Shown piece by piece: positions 45,901 to 55,800 of a stretch of 64,000 nt of DNA. The notes under the pieces were generated by a model. That model did not search any database. It saw only the letters and a program-made list of their open reading frames with translations, and was not told the origin of the DNA. The first letter of the stretch is position 1. Every line of letters starts with the position of its first letter. The position numbers and the translations under genes were made by a program. The stretch covers positions 1 through 64,000 of the forward strand of contig QAXH01005903.1 in NCBI GenBank assembly GCA_004335635.1. Reading direction: 5' to 3'. This DNA is from Chloromonas sp. AAM2 (Eukaryota > Chlorophyta > Chlorophyceae > Chlamydomonadales > Chlamydomonadaceae).

Positions 45901-48900
45901 CTGACGAGCTCTGGATCAGAAGGTCGCGCCATGGCGAAACAGGTTTCAGGCCCTGCATGTCAGATGCTTCCACCAGTGCATCAGGAGGAGAGGGGAGCCG
46001 GTGGGAGGGGGGCGCAAGTCATGGCAATAGGGATTGATTCAGGGCCCGGGTGAGAGGGGCCCGCTGAGGGCGAAGCAACGTTTGGGGAGCAGGGATAGCA
46101 ACGTCAGCTATCAACAAGCGGAGGCAGGCGCTGTGGTCTGTGCAAGATTGGGTGCATGGCGCTGGCTGCATCAACAGAATTTGCAATCGTGTGCTAGGCA
46201 CTGTGAATCAGATTTCAGCTCCGCGTGTTTGCTGCCCCACCACGACATCAGACTGTCTCATCCTTGCAACAACGTGCAAGGTCAGGTTTTGCCTGTCTGT
46301 TGTGTTTCCGCCCATGCCATCCTGTGTGTTGTGTGGGGCTGCCGGTGCGTGCTGTGATCGCCATCATTACATGGGTTGTCGCGGTTCAAATCTCGTTACT
46401 GCAGCTGGGCACACAACCCCTCCCTAAAAGTACTTGCTCTGACACGTGTCGTCTTTCTTTGTGTGACTCATCATCATCATTACATAGCTTCTCATGGTTC
46501 AACCCACGGTACCGCAGGACCAACCAGCTGGAACAGGGGCGTGCCAAGCCCCTTTGTGTGACTGAGTCTCTGTTTTTCATGTGCTGTGTCTATTGTACGC
46601 CCCAGACGGAGTCCCTTGTGCTTGTGGGCGACCCACAGCAGCTGCCCCCGACCGTCAAGTCGCGTGCGGCCGAGCGGCTGGGGCTTGGCACGCCCCTGTT
46701 CCAGCGCCTACAGGCTCAGGGGCTGCAGCCCATGCTACTGGACACGCAGTATAGGTAAGAGTTAAGACCCAGGTAAGAGTTGAGTCATGCAGTACAGGTA
46801 AGAGTTACGACACGAAGTACAGGTAAGAGTTTAGACATGCAGTGCAGGTGAGAGTTAGAACATGCAGGCAATCATGGAGCATGGGCTGCCTGCTGCCCAT
46901 CATGTGTGATTGCGTTTGGCCAACATGTGTGATGCCGCCCCTGGCGCCGACCTGCAATCATTATGCTCTGCTTATGCCATGAGACGTGACAGCTAACACT
47001 CATGCCTCACTGCTGTAATGATGGTGTTGTAGGTTGAATGCCTACGTGACAGTGAGTGATGATGGCCTGCAACACTATTTGATGCCATGTAGTGATGATG
47101 ATGATGATGATGATGATGATGCTGATGATGATGATGATGCGTGTGTGTGTGTGCGGCAGCCCACCAGGGCTCACCACGCCTCTTCATCCTTTGCCCTCCA
47201 AGTGCACCCGGAGGAGTGGTATGCCCTGCTGCTGTCACGCCATGCAGGATGCACCCCTCCATCTGCGACTTCCCCTCGGGCGCCTTCTATCAGGGCAGAC
47301 TGCGCTCGCACCCCACACCCGCAGACCGCCCCGCGCCCATGGGCTTTCCTTGGCCTGTGACGCAAGTGAGCGACAGCAAGGGCTGGGCTCCATTGATGGC
47401 CACATCGAGTGCACCTACCCACTTCTGTGGCACATGTCCAGTTGCACATCTGACACCACAACTGACACCTACAATCTTACCTGTTTACATCGGCCTGGAT
47501 GCGAGTTTAGACACAAGGGCTGTGGACTGCTGGTGCAAAGCCCAATCACTTGGATTTGAATCCACGTTTGTGACGTGTGCCGTCAGGTGTTGCTAGCATG
47601 TGGTCTGCTTGCCCTCCAGGTTCCAGTGTGCTTTGTGCCCGTGCGGGGCGGGGGCGAGCAGCGCACCAGCAGCGGGGTGCGGGAGGAACAGGAGGAGGGC
47701 GGGGCGGCGAGCGGCGGCATGGGCGCCTTCTCCCTATTCAACGCAGCTGAGGCCGCACAGGTAGACAAATCCCAGGGTGTGGTGGGGATGGGGCCCGGTG
47801 CTCTTGTGCCTTCTGCAGGATGCGTATGCAGGAACATGCAGGAATATGCAGGAATATGCACGGATGGTTTGGACCTGTGCACCTTGTGCGTGGACAGGTG
47901 CTAGCTTGTGGTCAGGATGCAACAGTTGTGCAGCCAATTAAGTGCTGTCTTCAGGCACGCAGAACACACCTGTTCAGCATGGCCAGCCTTAGTTGAGTTC
48001 TGAGTTGAAGGTCGACGGTGCTGCAACGTTTGCCTGTGGCATAAGATGGTCTGAAGTAGTGACCAGCTGCTCTGGTATGCCATGGCTGATGTGGCTATGG
48101 TCTGCGCAATCCAACGCTTACTGGCCAGTCAGGCCCACTGTGTGGCACACACACATGGGCCTGCTGTCCGGCACACACACATGGGCCCGCTGTCCGGCAC
48201 ACACACATGGGCCCGCTGTCCGGCACACACACATGGGCCCGCTGTCCGGCACACACACATGGGCCCGCTGTCCGGCACCCANNNNNNNNNNNNNNNNNNN
48301 NNNNNNNNNNNNNNNNNNNNNNNNNNNNNNNNNNNNNNNNNNNNNNNNNNNNNNNNNNNNNNNNNNNNNNNNNNNNNNNNNNNNNNNNNNNNNNNNNNNN
48401 NNNNNNNNNNNNNNNNNNNNNNNNNNNNNNNNNNNNNNNNNNNNNNNNNNNNNNNNNNNNNNNNNNNNNNNNNNNNNNNNNNNNNNNNNNNNNNNNNNNN
48501 NNNNNNNNNNNNNNNNNNNNNNNNNNNNNNNNNNNNNNNNNNNNNNNNNNNNNNNNNNNNNNNNNNNNNNNNNNNNNNNNNNNNNNNNNNNNNNNNNNNN
48601 NNNNNNNNNNNNNNNNNNNNNNNNNNNNNNNNNNNNNNNNNNNNNNNNNNNNNNNNNNNNNNNNNNNNNNNNNNNNNNNNNNNNNNNNNNNNNNNNNNNN
48701 NNNNNNNNNNNNNNNNNNNNNNNNNNNNNNNNNNNNNNNNNNNNNNNNNNNNNNNNNNNNNNNNNNNNNNNNNCACACATGGGCCCGCTGTCCGGCACAC
48801 ACACATGGGCCCGCTGTCCGGCACACACACATGGGCCTGCTGTCTGACGTATCCGCATCAAGCCAGACGGGGCTCCACCGAGCATCCCTGTTAACACGGG

Positions 48901-51277
48901 TGTATTGCATCCGTGGTGTCTGAGGTGTTAATTGCTGCAAGCTGTGGTGCGTGGTGCAGGTGCTCGCTGCCGTTGAGCGGCTGTTAGATGGTGGTTCCCT
49001 GGCTGGGGGGGCCGCGGATATCGGTGTCATCACACCCTACAACGGGCAGGTGTGCGGGGAATGGCCAGGGCGCAACTGTTCAGTGACTGTTGTTTTGATG
49101 TCTTTCTGAGTCCTCATCTCCATGGCACCTACCGGTATTGCACGCTGCAGACTGCTTAGGTTGGTTCAGAAGACATTCGTATCTCATACTTGTGTAGGGT
49201 GTGGAACGTGTTTGGTGCATGCCATAACGGGCTCATGCCCATCAACGGTGCGTTTATATCCTGCCGCCAAACTGGGTTGGGTTGACGTGTGGCAGGTGCA
49301 GATGCATGTCTGCAGGTCGGCAGGAGTAGCCTAGGGTGTAAAACTTGGGCCAGTGGTTGGGGGAGGCTCAGAAGGCTTCCTTTTAGCAGGCAACCATGCA
49401 ATCATACCCATGCATGTCACACGCACATGCACCCATGCCATGCACCTCTATGCACGCTCAACCTCTTCATCTCACAAACCTACCATACGGGACTGATCTA
49501 CGTCCCTTGCAATTGCCCTTGCATGCTACAAACAAGCCTACCGTTCCCGACCATGGCCTGCCTTGATGTGACAGCTGCCACACCCACGATGTGATCAACT
49601 GGCCATACCCATGTACCTCAGGTGACTTAAGCCCTGCCGGGCCAACCTACAGCTCTTGCATGTTGTCTCTTGCATTACCATGCAACACAAGCCTTATGTG
49701 CCTGACCGGGAGCCCTGCCTTGATCTTATGCCTGCCACCGCCTCATGCCCCAGGTACGGCACCTCCAGCGGATGGTCCAGCGGCTCAGCACCAGCTGGGA
49801 CCCATCCCGCTCGGGGAGGGCTGCAGCAGGCGGGGGAGCGGGCAGGCGTGGGGAGCAGCCCGCACAGTCCCTCCGCTCGCTCAACAGCGGCCGAGGCCGA
49901 GCAGGGCAGGAGGGGGAGCACGAGGTGGAGGGCTGGGGCCCGGGGCCCTTGAGGCAGCTGGAGATCAAGTCAGTGGATGGATTCCAGGTGTGAGCATGCG
50001 TGGGGATGCACCAATGCCAAGGCATGCCTGGCTGCAGCCAAGTCGCATCACATTGAAGGCACTACAATAAACGCTGTTTGGTGATGTGACAAGTTTATAC
50101 TGAGGCCGACAGATGCTCAATGTCAAGGTGCATGCCAGGGAGACATGGAGTTTGCCATGGCTCCCATGCTCGTGCCATCCTTCCATGACGCGTGACACGC
50201 CCACCGCAGGTCACATATGCGTGCATGCGCTTGGCCGCAGGGTCGCGAGAAGGAGGTGATTGTGTTCAGTGCGGTGCGCAGCAACACCCAGGGAGCGGTG
50301 GGGTTTCTGTCGGACCACAGGTGAAGGGCACAGGGGCACGGGGGCCACTCGCTGGGCAGTGTCATTGCAATGATTACCTGCACACGCCAAGCAAAAATAA
50401 CATGTCATTTCACCCCAGAATTTGCTTGGCTGCAAACCAGCAAGCCCATGCTCTTTGCGGCTGTGGTTGTAGTTGCGGCGCGTGCATACACTGCCATGTT
50501 CAACCCATCTGCAGCTGTCACCTAAACACCTAAACACCTACACAATAGGCTGCCAACTTTTCAAGGCCTTGTCACTGAACGCAATACCTGGGTGTACATA
50601 TGGCTACCAGGATGGCACGTCATACAGAGCCTGCCACCTCACGCTACAGCACCCGCCAGGTCACCATAACAGATGGCTTGTCAGCGTTCACTACAAATGC
50701 TGGTCCAATGCAACATCCAACCCGCACGCGCAGCAGACACTAGTAGGCGGACTCTAATCTGGACTGACTCAATGCTCACACGTGTGTGCCCGCTGGTCCC
50801 AGGCGGTTGAACGTGGCCATCACTCGAGCAAAGCGCGGCCTGGTGGTGGTGGGAGACCCAGACACACTCAGGTCAGGCTGATTTGATGACACTTGAAACC
50901 GTGACACGTGACGGCTTGTTGGCGTCCCTTGACCAACTGGCAGCCTCTGCGGTCATAACCTGACCTACAGTGTGTGCGTTGTGATCTGCGACACTGCATG
51001 CCATCAGACGACAGCTTGTTGGATTGAAAGATGGGCAGCTTGTGTAGCTGTAACCTCACCTCAATGTTGAGAGACTCTGTTGGCCTTACTCGTGACTTGC
51101 ACTGATGCCTCGCTCGTGTGCAGGCGTGACCCCACCTGGCGTGCCTGGCTGAGCTGGTCCCAGTCTCGCGGCCTGTGGCTGCAGCACCCGCTGGTGCCCT
51201 TCACACCAGCCACCCCTGCAGCACGCACGCTGCAGACGGCCGCTGTGCCAACAGGGGCCCTGGCCAGGCGACGATGA
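39985..51277 (+). CDS. SF1 helicase of the UPF1/SMUBP-2 (IGHMBP2) type
   Basis: Twenty-one exons chain in phase to 901 residues: 39985-40267, 40359-40432, 40949-41025, 41429-41558, 41852-41924, 42282-42375, 42893-43044, 43499-43838, 44009-44051, 44356-44454, 44948-45079, 45324-45425, 45714-45794, 46606-46754, 47248-47356, 47620-47760, 48960-49049, 49754-49987, 50241-50320, 50803-50871 and 51124-51277. Helicase motifs are GPPGTGKT (396-403), the ASNVAVDNL segment (motif Ia), LDEATQATEP (II, from 542), VLVGDPQQLPPT (III), LDTQYRMHPSICDFP (IV), VITPYNGQ, EIKSVDGFQGREKEVIVFS (V) and LNVAITRAKRGLVVVGD (VI). The N-terminal part (QEEWQ, LFGLTAALDH, GDIVLLSR) resembles the plant plastid SMUBP-2-like helicases. 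Such enzymes unwind RNA or DNA 5' to 3'. The N-terminus is lysine-rich and not a clear transit peptide, so location is open. Two donor sites are duplicated in tandem, and an intron carries a gapped satellite. Confidence 0.9.
42023..42075 (+). repeat. Short interspersed repeat, copy 1
   Basis: Contains ATCATTACATGGCTT and then CATGGTTCAACCCACGGT. The same order recurs at 46361 and 46467, all in helicase introns. The GGTTCAA part resembles a Pol III B box. Confidence 0.7.
42178..42232. repeat. 16-base tandem repeat
   Basis: The unit GCAAAGAACTGCTGGT is repeated three times, with a fourth partial copy (GCAAAGGACTGGT). Intronic. Confidence 0.9.
44142..44210. repeat. 23-base tandem repeat, three copies
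   Basis: Three exact copies of a 23-base unit starting GTGTCCATGTGGTGTGCAG. Intronic, between helicase exons 9 and 10. Confidence 0.92.
45774..45837. repeat. Tandem duplication of an exon/intron junction, 32 bases x 2
   Basis: A 32-base unit containing the last bases of helicase exon 13 and its donor (GGCCAGG then GTGAGC) is repeated exactly, so a second equal donor lies 32 bases downstream. Confidence 0.93.
46361..46424 (+). repeat. Short interspersed repeat, copy 2
   Basis: CATCATTACATGGGTTGTCG, then CGGTTCAAATCTCGTTAC, and a GC-rich end. It is related to the copies at 42023 and 46467. The GGTTCAAATC part is the closest of the three to a tRNA B box. Confidence 0.65.
46467..46518 (+). repeat. 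Short interspersed repeat, copy 3
   Basis: CATCATCATCATTACATAGC, then TCTCATGGTTCAACCCACGG. It is nearly identical to copy 1, also intronic, and only 60 bases after copy 2. Confidence 0.7.
46742..46853. repeat. Array of five donor-like units after helicase exon 14
   Basis: The junction CAGTATAG/GTAAGAGTT is followed by four further AG/GTAAGAGTT or AG/GTGAGAGTT sites, with GT at 46773, 46798, 46823 and 46848. The last three intervals are each 25 bases. Confidence 0.9.
47091..47154. repeat. (GAT)n and (GT)n compound microsatellite
   Basis: A GAT run interrupted by one GCT, then GCGTGTGTGTGTGTG. It lies in the intron before helicase exon 15. Confidence 0.9.
48143..48845. repeat. 26-base satellite with internal assembly gap
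   Basis: A 26-base unit containing CACACACATGGGCCCGCTGT is repeated at least five times before and two to three times after the N run 48282-48773. The gap probably hides more copies. It lies in the intron between helicase exons 16 and 17. Because 26 is not a multiple of 3, open frames run through it in several frames without being genes. Confidence 0.92.
48282..48773. other. Assembly gap (492 N)
   Basis: N run inside the 26-base satellite; both flanks are satellite sequence. Confidence 0.99.
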
Positions 51278-52865
51278 TGGCCAACTTGCATGCTCTAGCA
51301 TGCACTGTTGGCAGCCAGTACCGAGAAAATCTCGCTAGTCTCGACTTCAGCACGGTCTGGAAGAGTTCTCACGGTTTTATGGATTGTAGTTGTATGGCAG
51401 CCTCCTTGATGGTTGTCAGCCTCCTAGCGCCGTATTGTTTCGCACCTGCATGCCCAGAGCGACACCGAGCGCGCTTGTGAGGTCAGCAGAGGATTGAATG
51501 CAGTGGCTCCCAAAGGGCATTCGGCAACGCCATTGTTTGCAATTTGATTCCGTCCTGGCTGGCACAAGTCTGGGCACCTTTGTTTGGGGGTCGATTTAGA
51601 CAGTGAAACTATTCTTATAATCGGAATGGGAGGTCATAGATGGGTTGGGAGAGCATAGATCTTTGCACCGTGCATGTGTATAGGTATCCATCTTTACAAC
51701 ACATATTCATCAATCCAGTATCCCACCTACTGCTGTATGACTTCCACACGTCAGCGAACCCAGGACTTGCTGGTCCACACTTTTGCTGGCCTTGGACGTT
51801 TTTGTTGTATGTGCATCGCACTACCACTCAGGCATGAGGACAGTGAGTGGTTACAAGGTGGTGACCTGGCCGATATCTGCCGTGATCTTTGTCTGATGCC
51901 TTGCAATTGGTGTACCTGAGTGTGGGGCATTGGCAGCGTTTCATCTCTGATCTGTCTGAATTTGTTGTTGTTGTTTTAGCGTTGTGCGACCCCGTTGACA
52001 AGCTAGCTGTGACAGTAGTGTGTCACCACAACTGACAGGCGTGTAGAGTTGTGGCTGTGACAGCTGAGTGCATGCTGGCATTGCCGACTGAGTTGTCCTG
52101 CAAGTCACCATATCTGCCCTTGCCTCTGCCGGAAGGATGAGACAGGCAATCCTGGTTTGTCTTGAAGAAAGACAGACGATGAGAGATTGCTAGCTCAGAG
52201 GAAGAACGACAAGTGTTTGTCCAAGGACATGGCACAGAAGTTCGTCACCTCCTGCCTGCGCACAAGATTCTTATCAAACCGGGGATGCGAAAACGGTGAT
52301 GCTGAAGGAGTTGGCTTGCCACTTTACCTGCAACACCAGCTACGGCCAACCAGCGACTTTCAGCTGGCAGGGCTCCGTTCAAATTATAACGTTTCGTACA
52401 TCTCATGCATGAAGATCATATCTGTGTTGCAATTGGGCGCACAACCTCTACTTGTCTGAGATGCTGTTGTGGCCTCCGTGTGATGTGCAGCTGATCGGCA
52501 AGCGTCGTACGCTACCGTCATCCGATCAGTTGCCAACTGCCATCGTCCTGGTTCGCTCAGCTTCTGGTTCGGAAAGCAAAGTGATGGCTGCTGTGACTTA
52601 TACCATTGAGGAAGCCCAATACGAATCTCCATCGCTGGTAAGTCCATTCTGAGCCATGTGATATGATTGGAGGGGCATTTTGATGGGAATCGCGTAGCAA
52701 TCGCGGAAAGACTACACTCGTGCGTGAAATGCTGCAGGAGTGGAGGCTTTGAAACGCATCTCTGGGGCCAGCGGAGAATCGGTTGGCGTACGTCTCATTA
52801 GGATGGCAGCGCAGCACATCGGAGCACCTCGGCAGTAGCTCACACTTCAAGCGGTGCCTCACGCC
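51278..52865. other. Spacer with one splice-bounded open stretch
   Basis: It separates the helicase stop from the pseudokinase start. Most of it looks non-coding. The segment 52491-52637 is open for 49 codons, preceded by GATGTGCAG and followed by GTAAGT. It may be a 5' UTR exon of the pseudokinase gene or part of an unrecognised gene. Confidence 0.35.
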
Positions 52866-55800
52866 ATGGCCAGGTCCAGCAGGGGCCTTGAGGTCATTCC
52901 GGCACTGCTACTGCTCTTCCTGCTGCTGGCAAGGCCAGCACACGGTCTTGCTAACGCTTACTGCTCTTCTTGGTTCAGCTTGACAGCGGGAGGCTCTCCG
53001 AATACTGCTTGTCAACCCTGCCGTGGCGTGGGCAGCGACGTGTGTCGAGTGAGAGAGCGGGCAGGCCTGCCGGCTGAGCAGTTTGGCTCAATACCCATAG
53101 AAGCAAAACTCTCACTCGCTTGTGTTCTTTCTGCTGCTGACTTTGCAGCCTGTTGACAACTACTGGACCAATGAGCAAGTATGCATGCTGCCGGTTGGGC
53201 TGGGAGGCAGTATTGGGACGTGTGGTGCGCCCCTGGTCACTTCACTTATCACCCCAGTGGGTGATGTAGCGGGGCGTGTGACAGTGTTCCAGACAGTGGA
53301 CTGGCTGCTGTTCGTCACTTACCAGGTGCGAAGCATCATGGAAGACAAAACATCCATTGAAGGTCACAGGATTTTCATGTCAATCACAGGAGCAGGCTAT
53401 CAGGCACACACAGCAGATGACGCAACAATTGGGTCTGTTTGTGCTGGGCTTTGCAGTTTGATACACCCTCGATGCGAAGAACGGCCAACTATGCCTGTTG
53501 GTATTGATACCCCGAAGCATGGTTTAAATGTCAAGCATGTCACTACAAATGGGGCGGTGTCAAATGCACACCAAGTGTTGCGTACCTGGGCTCTGCGCAG
53601 TCCTTGTGTCCTGGCATCTGGCCGACACAACTATGCCAATGTTTTTCCCGGCCATCTAGCGCAAAGGCAGGCCTGGAATTGTTGTGCCGTGTGCCGCCTC
53701 TGCAGGTGTACTGTCCATGGATACTGCATGGCGCCATGCCGGCTCAGGCGGCAGCGCCCTACACATCCAGGCTGCGCGTGTGGAACGACACCATCCCAGA
53801 TGTGGGGACGAGAATGAACGCGCAGTACACAGACACGTTCACAGAGGCGGGCTTGTACACGTGCTTCACAATACAGGTGGGAGGTGGTCACATGCATGGG
53901 TTTGGCCCTGATTGGACTTGTGGCTTTGTATCAAAATGAAAGGCAATTGATAGGCAGTAGGTAGCACCGGCCGCTCAGAACGCTGCCCTGGCAAGAATTG
54001 AGGGCCGTTTGATCGACCTTGAAGGACGCATTCTACTTCAGCAGGTGCGAGGCCGGCGCCAGAATGGCAATGCTGCCTTAACACTGATGTCAGCAACCAG
54101 CGACCAGTTGAGGAATGCGTACGCACTGGCGCGGCAACTAACCTGGTGGCTATTAGTCGGCAACCTGCCACTGGGCACAAGGCTGTGCTTTTGATAGCAT
54201 GCAGTAAGGCATGGCTGCCTGCTGAAATGGTCCAGCGCTGAATATGCCAGGTATGTATTGCGTGCGAACATTTCCTTGAATTCTCAACCTCAGATACGGT
54301 GCCAATGCGTTGCATCCATCTGACCTCAGGTGGACCTCTCGGCCACGTGCAACCCCCACACGTCTCACTTCACGTTCCGTTCCGGTGCAGCTGCCAACAA
54401 GGGCTGCAGCTGCAACCTGCCCTTCACCAGCTGCCCCAACACCAATCTGATGCAAGAAAACACGCTCTTCGTCACGCCGTCTGTGTTTGCTTCACCCGTT
54501 GACTTTGCCTGCCTGCCCACCACGTTTGGGAACATCTCTCCAGGAGCTACGCTTCTGAGTGCCGAGGTCCCGGGGGGCGGAAGCACGTTGCCTTGGGCAC
54601 CACAGCTATGCAGCTCACTGCCATCGATATCGCCGCCTCCGTCACAGGTGGCCACTGTACTCAGCCCTCCTCCCTCTCCGCTGAACAACTGGCCATCGTT
54701 TTTGAAGCCGACTGAGGCAGGCCAAGTGGCGCCCACTCCATTCGCCCAGCCCAGCAACTCGCCAAACAACGCTGCCCCGCCTATCCCCAGTCCTGTTCTT
54801 GCTTCTGCTCCACCATTGACAGTGCCCCACGTGTCTTCGCCCTTGCCCCTGCCCCCGCTACTCAGCAATCTGTTGGGTGTCCCGCCACAAATTGCTCTGC
54901 CGCCTGCCACAGATCTGCTTGCCAGTTCACCACCCACAGGCGCCCGTGACGGCAGCCTGAGCCCTGCTGACAGTAACTCGCTCTCGACTCTAGTGGCAGC
55001 CGTGATAGCCACAGGAGTGGTCTGCGTGGTATTGCTTGCGGCTGGGGCCGTGGTGGTGCTGGGGGCCTGGCGACGTGCACGCTCCCGCAGGCTGCTAGCA
55101 AGCATCACTGATAAAGACGGCGGCTTTGATAATTACAGCAAGGGCCCACCAGGTCGAGGCAAGGCAGGTAGACAGGTGAATGGCGTGCGTGGCCATGCCG
55201 TGGCATTGGAGATCATGGCTGACAGCATGAGCAGCAGAGAAAGCGATAACTCAGGTGTAATCAGAGCAGGCAGGGCAACAAGGCAAGGGGTGAGCAATGG
55301 CGAGGGTAGGAGTGGCAGCCCTCGCCGACCTCAAGCAGGTCTACGCACAGACGAGAGTAGGAACAGGCCCACAGCCGCTGGACCAGATTATGCGCGGGGC
55401 GGCAGGCAACAGACGCCGGAGTCGGTAGAGATGGCCGGCAATGGAAGCCCAGGAAGGCGTATGCGCATTCCACCAGCAGACAGCAATGGCAGCACCACTG
55501 AGTTCGACATCAGCTCTGACTCCCTGGAGACGGCAGAGCTGGCAGGAGCAACTGCCAGGATGCCACCCGAGAATAGCAGGGCAGGCAGCGCTCCGCATCA
55601 TCGGCATAGGGAGTACGCTTCGCCAGAGTTAGAGGATGACATGGTGCAACAGGGAGAGGAAGAGCATGTGTATGCGGGTGGGACAATGACGGCAGATCAG
55701 TATGAGCGTACAGCGCAGTGGCGATTGCAGCACAGTCGGAGGCAGCAGGCGCACGGCTTTGATTCCTCACAGTATGCTCGTCAGGAGGAAAGCCGTGCAA

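Noticed and set aside
48143..48281. Regular direct repeats resembling a CRISPR array
   Set aside because: Units are contiguous with no unique spacers, and the genome is eukaryotic.
48095..49033. Long open frames of 230-312 codons on both strands
   Set aside because: They are reads through the 26-base satellite and the N run; nearly all codons are N or satellite units.
54365..55108. 247-codon minus-strand open frame
   Set aside because: Shadow of the GC-rich pseudokinase exon; no splice context or family resemblance.
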